Below are positions 44,424-55,834 of a DNA stretch of 64,000 nucleotides, piece by piece. The stretch comes from Aphrocallistes beatrix (Eukaryota; Porifera; Hexactinellida; Sceptrulophora; Aphrocallistidae). The position numbers were made by a program, and so were the translations under genes. Position 1 is the stretch's first letter, and the number at the start of each line of letters is the position of its first letter. The stretch covers positions 1,860,001-1,924,000 of the forward strand of contig OY725495.1 of NCBI GenBank assembly GCA_963281255.1, read 5' to 3'. Below the pieces are notes generated by a model that did no database searches, was not told where the DNA came from, and worked only from the letters and a program-made list of their open reading frames with translations.

Positions 44424-44561
44424 CTTCGTCCTATCCATAGTTGAAGCTAACCCAAGATCCATGGTATTTCTGGCTCTCGTATTCACCATATGTATATGTG
44501 AAGTAGAATCATCTGTGTCATTATCTTCACCACTGCTATTATAGTCTTCCAAAATACAAAA
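44424..44561 (-). CDS. Possible minus-strand exon of an unknown gene
   Basis: Exactly 46 codons, phase 0 at both sides, between an acceptor-like ATGAATATCAG and a consensus donor GTAAGTG. The product is hydrophilic: LEDYNSSGEDNDTDDSTSHI, then VNTRARNTMDLG. I do not recognise it. It lies on the strand opposite HTT and could belong to a gene inside an HTT intron, to the next gene, or to a transposon relic. Consensus splice sites and a clean frame are the only support. Confidence 0.35.
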
Positions 44562-44639
44562 CTGATATTCATTGACTCGTTTTATATCATTTTCTCTCAG
44601 ATTTACAAGTCTCGCTTTTCTCTATGCTGATCTCTCTTC

Positions 44640-44868
44640 CATCCTTTTTAAAAAATATCAAATAAGTAAGAAACTAATTGATGAATGCGTCAATAACCTC
44701 AAAAAATTTTTAAATTTTTTGTTACGCTAAAATTTTGGGGGTTAACTTATAAAAATCAAGATAAATACCGTCCAACTAGTTCTATCAGATGGTAGACCGC
44801 TCAGTAATACAATGGAATTAACAATAAATTTTTTTTACTTCTGGCTAAGTTTTTCGAGGACGGTATCC
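44640..44868. repeat. TTAA-flanked element (family T), right-end fragment
   Basis: From AAAATATCAAATAAGTAAGAAAC to TTTTTCGAGGACGGTATCC, followed by TTAA at 44869-44872. Matches the last 230 bp of copies B and C with about 15% changes. Its left part is missing. Confidence 0.75.
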
Positions 44869-44873
44869 TTAAG

Positions 44874-45345
44874 CACGAACTTAAATCTTAGTGAATACCA
44901 ATCTTGGCAAAAGCGATTTAAATATTTGGGTTGCCTTCTGTTCAATGGGGGTCTTCCCACTTTTCCTTTCTATGGAAATATGGATAGCCAGATGTTTATA
45001 CAGAAAATGGATAGCTATTTATTGAGACAAGCTAAATATTTTTTGATCAATACTGGAGATTAGTGATGGATAACGATCCAAACCACACATTACACTTAAC
45101 GAGGCAATGGATCGAGTCAAAATCCCCGATAAGATGCCTTCACAATCCCAAATTTTAACACAATTGAGAACCTTTTTAGTTTGGAAAGTAGGGACTGGTA
45201 AAAAAGGACCTAAGACAATCAAAGAATTAAAGTTATTATTAGAGGAGATATATCGGGAGTCGATACCACGGCATAGCAAAATGGTAATTTGTTTCAATGG
45301 AGAATCGATTATTTGCTCAATTTCAACAAATAATCTCTTACATTA
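44874..45345 (+). pseudogene. Tc1-like transposase relic, C-terminal part
   Basis: FKYLGCLLFNGGLPTFPFYG followed by NMDSQMFIQKMDSYLLRQAK corresponds to the WGCFS...GNM.S..Y..IL region. MDNDPNHTLHLTRQWIESK then carries the second catalytic acid, and after a frameshift IPNFNTIENLF carries the third. GPKTIKELKLLLEEIYRESI continues the C-terminal helix. The frame order requires at least two shifts and a stop separates the first two pieces. DNA-binding domain absent. It directly follows the family T fragment, which may have been inserted into it. Confidence 0.75.
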
Positions 45346-45959
45346 TACTACCAAAATATGTTATTGTCTTTAGAATGAAAGTTTATGATCCATTTATTAT
45401 TCTAAATAATTACTTGACAGACTGCAAGTATCGTATTCGATGTGTTCTAATAGGATTACCATTGTTTTATGGGAATCTCGCATTTTCCGAATATACAATT
45501 GGTATAGAGAGTAATATATTGTTATTGTGAAATAACATTGCCTTAAAAAGACTCCATTCTGATGGTATATGTTGAACTCCTAAAACCTCCATCAAAGCCT
45601 CGATGTTGTTCAAGGAAAATTAGTCACTATTGCAGTATCCAACGCATAAATAATAATATAACCAGCATCCACTGTATTTCCATTTTCGATGTCACTAAGT
45701 GATGTTTGGTTGCTATGCGTTGATAATGTTAAATGTAAATGTAGTGGATGAATAAAATTAGTACGAGTATATTTGACTAATACAAATGGACAACAAGTTT
45801 TGAACAGGCTAACGTTTAGTTCAAGGTGAGAATAGGTATCAACAACCTAGTGAATTGAAATGTTTCCAAGTCACGGAACTCCTGGGAACACACGAGTGCA
45901 AAGAACCCTAAAATCACTGTAGCACTGTATTAGATGAGAAAAGGTTGACACACTAATGT

Positions 45960-48349
45960 TTAATGCAGATGGAATAAACTCTTCATCAGAATCCAATGAA
46001 AAAAATTCATCGAGAGGTAAAAGACACATGTGAAGAGGTCTAGGAATTTCAAAGTTATCTATATGATTAACGCGACGCATTGCAGAAGGGAAGTTAGGGT
46101 AGATTATATTTTTTATGTTCTTTGCAAAGAAAACCAAAATATCAGTAGTGCTAAAGTAGCAATCAGATACTTGATCTTTTTGTTCTCCAGATTATCCTAA
46201 CTGCAGAAAGCACTGATTTGCGTTAAGGATACCGCCCTCGAAAAATCTTGCCTGGCGTAAAGAAAAACTGCAAAATTTTTTATTGCTAATTTCATTGTAT
46301 TACTGATCGGTCTACCATCTGATAGCACTATTTGGACGGCATTTTTTTTTGTTTTTTGCGAAATAACCCCCTAAAGATTAGCGTTAATAAAAATTGAAAA
46401 ATTATTAGGAGATTTTAACTCATTTACCAATTAGTTTTTAACTTATTTGATATTTTTTTAATGATATGAACCTTACAATTGTTTTAGCACCTTTGGAGAT
46501 TATAAAACACAAAGATTTAAAAGAATGGGCAAATAAAATCCAAACAAAATAGCTCTATAAGGGAGTTCATTTATATAATCCTCGGGAAATCGCAAGTTTG
46601 ATCTCAGATATTTAGCGATCACTAGGTCAGGAATAAAATTCTGATCGGTTCAAAAAAAAGTTTGTTCGGATCCGACCATTTGTTCTTGAGATATCGCATA
46701 TTATAGGTAAAGTACGGCCATAATATCCCTCTAAGGTCCCGAAAGAGGCTGATGTCATATCTTAAAAACTATTGTAGATATATAATATATTATATCCTTA
46801 AATAAAAGGATATATGCGAAAATATATAGGTTCCTCGACCATTCCTTTGTCAAAAAATAAATATTTCTCGACTTATCATTGATTTAATTGTAATACAAAT
46901 TCTATGGAGAACTTTGAATCTATTAGAAAATAGCGAATCTAATCATTAAACATGTGTCCAAATTTAGCTATTATGCTAAATAGTGAATACAATTGTCGCT
47001 AATAATATGTACAGTAAAATTGGAGAACTTTTGATAATTATTTTGAAAGTTCTGGCCTTGGACCTCGCAGATTCGGTCAAAAACCCCCATTTAGGGTCCA
47101 AAAAGAGAGATCTCTCTAACTTTGTAAATACAAGTCCAAATTCTTAGTTCTCACTCCCTAATATACTTTTTATGAGTGTACATATAAGATTCTTTGATAA
47201 TAATTGCACTACACCCTATAGAATGTTAAGTTTTTGATTTTTGTCAGATGATGACGTAGCATTTTTCGAAAATCCTAACTTTGAAACTAAAAGTCGTAGA
47301 CTTTCGCTCTAACTTCCTAATATACTTTTTGGTAGCTTTTTATTCATTCTAAACTGATAGATTATACTTCGCAGTGCCAGGAATATGAAATATTATCTAC
47401 AATTATCCTAAAATATTCGGAGTTAGCGGCCTCATGGAAATTTGTGGATTTTCAGGGTACATTTGCTATTTTTGGTAAATATTTGGCTTTAATATACCTA
47501 AATCAGCAGTATAGATGCGAATAAATGTCTGTGGATGCTTATGTGCATTATTAATAACTCATTTTACATTCTTCTTAACACCTAAACTTAAAATCTCTAT
47601 ATCTCGGGACTTTAAAATTTCATAATTGACCGTCTTCACAGAATTATTTCTCAAATTTGGTTTGAGATAGAAGTTTGAAAATTTCAAGAGTTGTTTCATA
47701 TCATTAGGCGATGAACGTAGGACCACCATTTTTTGGATACATTCTAACTCGGTGATTTTATTCATGATTTCCCAAAAAAACAGACATTTTTCGCCGTTTT
47801 TTGGCCCTTTTTTTTCGGACACCGATAAAATTTACAATATTTGTCATTTTAACTTTCTTCTGGTCCTATGAAGTTGCAAATATGGTAGACTATCTATGAT
47901 TCGATTTTGGAAGCGTTTGATTCCTTGGTATGTCCTAAACAATTCATTGAGTGCCTAAATTTCTACCATTAAGATGTGCTAGCGGAAAATTTAAAAAACA
48001 GACTTTGAGACACTGTATCTCAAAATCTAGAAATGAGAATCAAAAACGGTTTGGAATGTGCCAGTATTTCTTGATGGAGATACCTCCCCACGCTTAACAT
48101 CTCTTATAGCTCTACTTTCATCGTATGCTGTAATGCAAATCATACGTTTTTTCGAGGGCGGTATCCTTAACCACTCAGCCAAGTGCATATACATATTGCA
48201 CAAGTGGCACAACAAAAATGTGTTGCCCAATTCTTATTTTGATCGCCTATCATACATCCGAAATGCTGCTCATAGCCCTTTTTCACAAGAGGGGTCATAT
48301 TACGTAACTGAGACTTAGGAGTAACTCTCCACAAAGGTAACAGAAGCAA
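45960..48349 (-). pseudogene. Split relic of an uncharacterised metazoan protein family
   Basis: The upstream part (48349 down to 48171) reads MTPLVKKGYEQHFGCMIGDQ then NKNWATHFCCATCAICICTWLSG. After the 1,940-bp family T insertion the downstream part (46222 to about 45960) continues RKSVLSAVRIIWRTK and, one base out of frame, KDQVSDCYFSTTDI and IIYPNFPSAMRRVNHIDNFE. Joined, this is the cysteine-rich N-terminus (FGC...DQ.K.W..H.CC..C, then AV..IW...DH..DCYFC and YPN.PSA.RPV.H) that I know from dispersed uncharacterised arthropod and cnidarian proteins. A stop falls exactly at the insertion TTAA, and there is a frameshift. Function unknown. Confidence 0.6.
46227..48166. mobile_element. TTAA-flanked 1,940-bp element (family T), copy C
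   Basis: Inverted relative to copy B (28685-30624) and of identical length. TTAA at 46223-46226 and 48167-48170. In the first 200 bases I compared I found only two differences from copy B. The 87-codon frame (47559-47822) differs from its counterpart in copy B near its start through indels. Inserted in the relic 45960-48349. Confidence 0.9.
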
Positions 48350-49184
48350 ATCTTAAGGTGATTTATACATTGAAGAAACATAGATGCAAAATTGAGAACT
48401 GAAATAGAAATAATACACAATACTATATTTATAAGAATATAGAAATAGAATTATCTCGCTTTAGATACCGCAAAAAATTCAGTATGGTAAGCGATAAAAA
48501 TATATAAGTTCCATGATCCATCCCATTAAATCTAGAAAGGAACAACGAATTTATTTTCAATTGAAAAGAATTTTCACGGTACACTCATTCCTATGGTAAA
48601 TATAGAGTTTAAATACCTATTGATCAATTGTAGAGCATTTCACTAATCAACGAATAATTATACTACAGTGAATCTGTATACAGCTATGCAGTACAATTTG
48701 GTTTAATATATATTTTAATAGATATTATGCAAAATTCTCAAAAAATTAAATTGCTGATTTCCTTGCTTAATGGAAAAACTGATTTTACATTCGGGAACAG
48801 CATAATTGAAAACATCCCTGTATAATGTACTAAATGGTATTCAAGAACCAAATTTTTTTAAAATTTATTAGACATCTTTTTCAATGTACTATAATTAGTT
48901 CGAATAAATAACATACGTATTATTATGCTAACATCAAATTGAACAACGCACTTTTGAGGTTCGCAATTTCATCTAATTCAATTGGTCAATAAAATGTATT
49001 ATTAACTGATAGATATAACTAGTAGTTGCTTTGCGTATCAGAGGTACTCCTACAAACGTATTGCAATAGCAAGACTATGTTTACATGAATAGTTTTTTGA
49101 AAAGTGTGCACATGTACAGGCAGCTTATTTTTACTAATCCATATTAATTTTTACTGTCCATGCTGAATATATCCAAATAATATA
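48350..49184. other. Unassigned AT-rich stretch
   Basis: No coding or repeat signal recognised up to the TA at 49183. Confidence 0.5.
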
Positions 49185-50433
49185 CAGGGTGCGATTTAAG
49201 TTCTGTCCCCAATTTAAACTACCACCAAACCAAGCATAACTAGTGTATTAGTTATTATACAAGCTATTTTTAAGTTATAATGACACTTTACTGTAAACTT
49301 CTAACTTAATTGCACAAAATAACCAGATTCTGAAATTTTATTCCCAATGGGGCAAAAGAGGTGTGGAATTATTGAATTATTGAATACCGGGTGGACACAT
49401 GCAAAAGTTCGTCCATCGTACTATTAGAAGATACAAGGACCGGAGGAGCTGCGGACAGGGCAATAAGTGGTCGTCCGCCGTCAATAAGGGCTCTTCAACT
49501 CTAGAAGGCTGTGTGGGATCGGATTCGTCGAAATCCCCGGCGTTCGCTGAGAAAAATGATTCTAGAACTCAAAGTTTCTGAGTTTTCAATCCGCAAAGTT
49601 GTGAAAATCTGTTTAGGGATGCGAGGTTACAAAAGAAATAAGATTCATTTCCTTAGTGAGCAGGTTAAAGAGAAGAGATTACTGAGAAGTAAGGGAGAAC
49701 TTGTCTGTAAAATATTCTGCTATCAGATGAGAAAATTTTCACAATCCACTAGTTTTCTAATAGTCAATATGACAGAATAATATCACTCACGACATGTAGC
49801 AATAAAGAAATGTTCAGATGTGTCTCTAGGTTGCAAAAGCCTCTCTCAGTGATGGCTTGACCTAGAATATCCGCTAATGGACGGACACATCGGGTTTTTG
49901 TCCCCAATGGGGGTAAAATCACGCTCCCACCTACCGTGAGTTGATTTTAGAGCCGGTTGTGTAGAACCTATGGCAAACAATATTAAATGGGAGGTCCTTC
50001 GTCTTCCAAGATAGAGCTTAAGGCCACACTGAAAATTCTACTTAAGATTTGCTTCGCAGTAATATTCCGGGGTTCATCAGTGATTACAAATAGACTTCGT
50101 ACAGCCCAGAGCTAAACCACACGGGCTATTGGATTGGCCCATTCTCGAAACAAATGCCTGTAGTAAATCTCACTAAAATATTGAGTCTTTGAAATGATAT
50201 TTGGTAGCAGAATGGGCGAAGGTTCCCCAAGAGGTCTTACGTGCCGCCGTTAGGGACTTTAACAGGCAGAAAAAAAGCTGTAATTAAAAACAAAGGCGGA
50301 TACATTGAATAGCAATTCATAATTCGTATTGTAGCATGATCTCTAAGCTATACGTGAATTTTCAATGATACAAAGTGATTATTCGCAAAGTTATGGGTAA
50401 TTATAAATGGGACAGAACTTAAATCGCACCCTG
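49185..50433 (+). mobile_element. maT-like element with perfect ends
   Basis: 1,249 bp flanked by TA. The 25-bp ends beginning CAGGGTGCGATTTAAGTTCT are perfect inverted repeats. The remains of a transposase lie inside. Confidence 0.88.
49340..50250 (+). pseudogene. maT-like transposase relic
   Basis: MGQKRCGIIELLNTGWTHAK at 49349 is the first helix-turn-helix; the 49511-49780 frame has IRRNPRRSLRKMILELKVSE and NKIHFLSEQVKEKRLLRSK, close to the NPRRSIRKMAQDFQIS segment of the copy at 34830-35703. Downstream, FEPVV- and EVPQEVLRAAV-like pieces survive in changing frames. The catalytic acids cannot be recognised. Heavily broken, although the inverted ends are perfect. Confidence 0.7.
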
Positions 50434-51270
50434 TAGTCCAGAGAGGATGACAACGGGATTTTGCTGATGCTGTTTATTATTTTGCTCGAATTTTCTGGCT
50501 CTTATAACACTGCTTAATTCCTCAGAATTTGAATACTAATTTTAACATTGCGGGTTTCCTAGACCAGTGTCTGATTCTGTTAATGGCTTTAAAATAATCA
50601 AATGTTCTGTAAATACATACAGTCTTTCTGATTTCAACAGAATTTAATATAATTGGTTAATATGGAATATACTTGACTCAATACACATAAACAACTCTCT
50701 ATACTTGAAATTTGATTGTCTGAATTTGGAATATCTGGAGTTTTTTTAAACTAAGTGCTTGGAGAGAGTCAAATAATTTTGTCTCACTCAACGACATTTG
50801 ATGCTCTCATTACTACAAATTGACTATAGTTTATCTGTGTTCTGATACTCTACATGAAGATTATAACTATATTCTGAAGGAACACTCATAGACAACCACT
50901 CAGCGAAATTTCTCCCAATATTTGCAGATGTGGGGGTAGATTTGGTTAGTTGGTTAGCGGTATACCAGGGTTTCTGAAAAATATTTTGAACCTTATAATG
51001 CATACCCTCTCAATTAGTAAACTTATTAGAGAAAAGATAGATTACCAAGTTTTAAACCAATTAGATAACGTTAGCAGACCTCTCAACGGGCCTATATAGA
51101 TGAATTTTTAAAAATCGGACATTTTCAGCATTTTCCTGTAAATTTAAGTTCTGAATTTTGCAATAATATTTTTAATACACACCTATGGGACCGAAGTAAC
51201 TAATTTTTTTCAATTGTTGATTTTTAATGAATTGTAGTGATGAGATTGAGTTCTTTCTATTGCGGTAGAA
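50434..51270. other. Unassigned stretch
   Basis: 50990-51020 (CCTTATAATGCATACCCTCTCA) weakly resembles 63525-63550 and may be an old end of the same element. Otherwise nothing recognised. Confidence 0.35.
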
Positions 51271-51860
51271 ATCTATGTATGTAACACCAACAAATGTACT
51301 GGTTTATAATTATCCGTTGTTTTTGCAAAGATCAAATTTGAAAACAATTATACTACATCTTACAAACTTTGAAAATTATTATGGCATAAAAATCACAACC
51401 CGAGCATCAACTAATGTGTTCCTGGTCGGTCTGCTACTTCCAATCATATATGAAGAAATGCTGGTTGGTTACCAATATCCGGGTCGTGTTGAGAGAATTT
51501 ACCACATCCTCAAGGTCAAAGGACTCAACCTGTCTCAGAGCTACAAGGTCGTTGTGGTGATGAAATTCTTGAACAAGTCGAATATCCCAACTACACAGTT
51601 TCCAACACGTCTGAAAATTGAGGAGATTACATACTAATAAATACACATCTGACAGCTAAGACAAACACCGGTGCAGTGAGAAGCCAGCATCAGTTTCAAG
51701 CCTGCGTTCACTTCTTGCCTGGCGATTCTATTTGACAACTCTCACTCAGGCTGTGTTCAACTCAACAGATTCCATAGGACCAGGAATTTATTGTTGTTCT
51801 GCGTACCTTTAAGAAGATGGCAAAGGGGGATGAGGATTTATATTCAAGCAGCAGAAAGAG
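51271..51860 (+). other. Coding-like region of unknown origin
   Basis: G+C content rises between 51390 and 51840. A 120-codon frame (51275-51637) contains GYQYPGRVERIYHILKVKGL and ends in a stop; a second frame contains KKMAKGDEDLYSSSRKR. Neither is recognised, and the opposite strand is also open over part of it. It may be an exon, a processed pseudogene or a transposon piece. Confidence 0.3.
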
Positions 51861-52117
51861 AAACATAGAAAGCCTAATCACGATTAATTATTCAAAAAAC
51901 GTATGGAAAATGTGTAAACATCTTTTTACCTCATTATGCCATTTTCCAATCATGTCCAGCATCTGAGAAAGAGAGACCATCTGGTTCCCCTGACGAGGCA
52001 TTTGATAAAATCAGCCACCTGGACAATCCACTCATTTTAACCTACCTATTTAGGCCAGTTTGTTATTATTGATTTCTCGAAAACTACTAATTACATAAAA
52101 CTCAGGAGCTATTGATA

Positions 52118-52765
52118 CAGTGGTTCCCAACCTGGGGTCCATGAACCCCTTAGTGGTCTCCAGAAGATATCAAGCGAACTAACCAGATTCAAAATATTGT
52201 ATTTCGATCAGGGTTGCAACCGAATAGTTGAATATTCGGTTTAACCAAATAATATTTGCAAATAGTTGATATTTAGTTTGGAACCAAATATCATTATTAG
52301 GTATTCGGTTGGGAACCAAATAATTTGGTCAACCGAATAATTTAGTCAACCGAATAATTTGGTCAACCAAACAACTTGGTCAACCGAATATTTGGTCAAC
52401 CACAAAAATATTTTTGTTTAAATGTTAATATATTCAATATATAAACATTTATACAAAATATAATCAAATATAAGTTGGCTTATTAGATTTATTTGTGTTC
52501 GGACCACCTCATGTAAGAACATGTGATTCTGTTGGGAAAGCATTCGGTTGACAAAATTATTTGGTTGACCAAATTATTCGGTTAACCAAATATTCGGTTG
52601 ACTGAATTATTCGGTTTGACCATTATTCGGTTAAACAAATTATTTGGTCAAATTGGTATTTGTTTGAAGCGGTTTCAACCTTGATTTCGATTATTAGGAA
52701 GGGGTCCAAAGAATATAGGAAATTTGCTTAGGGGGTCCACAGCCAAAAAAGGTTGAAATCGACTG
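52118..52765. mobile_element. hAT MITE hosting another hAT MITE
   Basis: Ends CAGTGGTTCCCAACCTGGGG and GGTTGAAATCGACTG with flanks TATTGATA and TATTAATA (8 bp, one mismatch). The outer halves match the 148-bp copy at 27220. The element at 52209-52683 sits inside it. Confidence 0.85.
52209..52683. mobile_element. hAT-type MITE with iterated GGTCAACCGAATA units
   Basis: 475 bp with ends CAGGGTTGCAACCG and CGGTTTCAACCTTG and a perfect 8-bp duplication ATTTCGAT (52201-52208 and 52684-52691). Each arm holds several copies of AATAATTTGGTCAACCG in opposite orientations, so the whole folds on itself. Iterated subterminal motifs are the usual binding sites of hAT transposases; here they are unusually dense. 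Confidence 0.88.
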
Positions 52766-52773
52766 TATTAATA

Positions 52774-53218
52774 TTTGTGACTGGACAATGGTACTAATCG
52801 ACTTCCCATATATGACTTCTCATTCAACTATAATATATTTCGCTTGTCTAATGTTGACGGATTCCAATTTATCAGCATTAATAACATATATATATATGAT
52901 GATGTGAAAACCGCAAAAATTCAAAAGACAAAATATTTAAGTTATGCCAATGTGACCAATGAAATCCCCATGCACCACTTCCTATTCAACATCAATACAA
53001 TTGATTCTCCGCTTAATAAGGTCACTGTTTAATCGGGTAAACCGCTTAACCGGGCCACTTTTGGAAGGACCGGAATAGCGCACATATAAACTGATATAAA
53101 CTGATGAACAAATGCATCAAACAAATATTCTTGCTCTGATATATACTAAATAAGAACCAGTGTAATATTCAGTTTTAAATTCTGGGGGAGCATGTGTTTA
53201 GCCAGCCACTCACCAGAG
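52774..53218. other. Spacer with a possible pogo-like end
   Basis: 53018-53062 (GGTCACTGTTTAATCGGGTA onward) resembles an end of the pogo-like elements. Its partner was not seen. No gene. Confidence 0.35.
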
Positions 53219-53226
53219 TCAACATC

Positions 53227-53921
53227 ACGAGTGTTAAGTTGGCTTAGCATTCGACTGAGCACACTTGAAGTGTAAATTTGAGAACTTTCCCAATGTCCGA
53301 TTTGGATAAATTCGGTATTATTGGAAAGAGGAGGAATCGACGTTTATGAAAATGTATCAAAATTATTTTTTTTTTCTTTTTAGTTGATAAAATTTTATAG
53401 TCGAACCTAGCACAGCCTCAACCAATAATTTTAGTAGTTCCCCTCAAAATTATAATTCAAAAGCTTACACCCATATTTCTTAATAACCGACGTTTATACA
53501 GTTTAAATATCATAAGAAAATTCCAAATTTCTTGGGAGTTATAGGTTTACAAAGTTGGCATTCAGTTAAGTTCGGACGTTTACCCCTCCTTATAGTTACC
53601 AGAGTGAGCATGCTTTAAGCTTTGATTTTTCAATCTATTCAAGATGTAATTCAGCTGGATGTATTATTATTTGATAGAATAGACACAGACGTTTTATGAG
53701 ACGTGATTTGAATCGTCTAAATTCATTAGTTTCTTAGGACTACCTCATCAAAGTTCACTAAAAATCTGAAATTTTGAATGCTGACTTCTGGTAACTTTTC
53801 CTAAATTTTTATCTAGCTTTCAGGGTTGGTACTCCATTAATGTATTATATGACTATTAGCTAAAGTGATACAATGACTGTCTTTCTTGCTTGAAGTTATA
53901 GTTCCAATAATGTTACTTAAC
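53227..53921. repeat. Left long terminal inverted repeat
   Basis: Matches the complement of 60322-61178 almost throughout, for example GAGCATGCTTTAAGCTTTGA and TTTCAGGGTTGGTACTCCAT. It lacks about 150 bp that are present in the right arm between 60403 and 60550. Confidence 0.9.
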
Positions 53922-54590
53922 ACATTTTTTAAAATCTGTGTGATTTCTAAAATTAGTTTTTATTAGATCTGTGTGCTTAATATAAATGACTTTGAAAAAT
54001 ACGTGAGTACTACTCATATAAGATTAAATAAATCCTAGAGTATTTAATACAATTCTTGACTTAAAGCTTTAGAGATTTAGTTGTATTATTTATTCATACA
54101 TGCCATCGAAAATTACTTATTGTAATGCTCCAATGGCATACTTGCCAACTGTCCCTTTTTTGGTGGGACCTAGTCTTCTAATTTCCACAAGTGTCCCGCT
54201 TTTTTTACATTATTTGTATAATATTTTCCTAATGCGTCTCGCCATGTCCCACGAAATTAAACGCTGCGTCCCGCTTTTATTATGGCTCATGTTTACATGT
54301 ACGTATGTAATGGTATTCGTAATTGATCCAAGACATGAGTACCTTTAACCAAATTTGATCAAGGTTAAATATACGTATTTTGAATCCTTGATTAAGAAAT
54401 CGGTATCTTTTAAAGTATACCTAATATCTACATATATATGATTGCATTCGACCGCGATATCTTTATAATTATGAAGGTCTCAAGCATAAATAGGATTTAA
54501 TGTTATCATTTGTAGAAAATAATAATGTTCCCCAATCTATTTAAGCTATTCGAGCTTTTAAGAAGGACAATGATCCCAATTACCATAATA
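53922..54590. other. Inner spacer of the long-TIR transposon
   Basis: No conserved gene. At 54115-54290 TGCCAACTGTCCC and GTCCCGC motifs recur, suggesting another small repeat; the 82-codon frame there is probably not a protein. Confidence 0.4.
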
Positions 54591-55066
54591 CAGTAGACCC
54601 TCGATTATCCGACACCTCGATTATCCGAACAGTGTGTTCGAGTACCACTCATTTTATCAAATACTTTTCAATCGAATTTGTGAAAATATGTGTCCGGATA
54701 ACTGAAATGATGTGTTCGGATAACTGAAATGATGTGTTCGGATAACTGAAATGATGTGTTCGGATAACTGAAATAACGTGTTCGGATAACTGAAATGATG
54801 TGTTCGGATAACTGAAATGATGTTTAATAAATCAATTCCTTAAAAATGTATGTTCCAAAATTGTGCGTAGCATTGTCAATTTGTTTGGCTATACATACGT
54901 GTAAGTAGTATTCAAATCATAATACGTTCTTTAATAACATCTAAGTTGGTACATGTGCATTTAAGAGCGTAAAATACGTATTTCTCTTATCCGAACGATT
55001 TCACTTATCCGAACACCAATCTTTGAGCTAACAAACGGAGGTGTTCGGATAACCGAGGGTGTACTG
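54591..55066. mobile_element. pogo-like MITE with a 22-bp tandem repeat
   Basis: TA-flanked, 476 bp. Ends CAGTAGACCCTCGATTATCC and the complement of ATAACCGAGGGTGTACTG. At 54690-54821 six copies of GTGTTCGGATAACTGAAATG+AT stand head-to-tail. The unit contains the CGGATAA motif of the termini. Confidence 0.87.
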
Positions 55067-55834
55067 TACTTCGCTTTTTGGGTCTCGGATCACAGTTTGG
55101 GAAACATTCCAAAGGAGAAATGAATAAATTATATAATTTTAATGTTTATAATCCACAAAGAATACACAGTAATGTGGCCAAGTACGAGCTCACTTCCCAC
55201 TGGAGGGTTAATTCGTAGGCAATGCAACGAGCTACTAGAACCAGTTTTTATCATTTTTTTACTAGTAGCACCTAAGGATAGTGAGAATCCTGGCTCTATC
55301 ATACAGAATAGAACAAATAATACATACAAAATACATAATAAAACAATAAAAATATATTATAAAAAGAACATAAATATATTATCCATTACTAAGCAAAGTT
55401 TATGAGGTTTATGGGGCTTAGACAAATTATTAAACTCCCTCTAATCTTTACTCCGATCCATAACTGTGGAAGGCCTATCAGAAGTACGCCTTTTCCAATT
55501 TTGAGCCCCAAACCGGACAATCCCATTATAAATCTGAACTTGGGGAAGCCTACCTTGAGCAACCTATACTGGTATAAATACCGTAATGTATAGGTGTGTT
55601 GGATGTCTACAAGTGAACACTGATATAGAGACGGTCTAGAAATTTCCATACACCAGTATATGTATAGACATGCTAGAGTCATTGTTCACGACGTATGGCT
55701 GGGTTGGGTTCAAATACGTATTTGTATTTATATTTGTATTTGTATTTGTATTAGTTTGTATATGTAGTTAGACCACATAAAATAAATTATTACATTTATT
55801 TTATGCAACCTAACCAGATCAATTACTATATATT

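Noticed and set aside
54100..54348. 82-codon hydrophobic frame
   Set aside because: It lies in sequence with repeated GTCCC motifs and has no recognisable domain or context.
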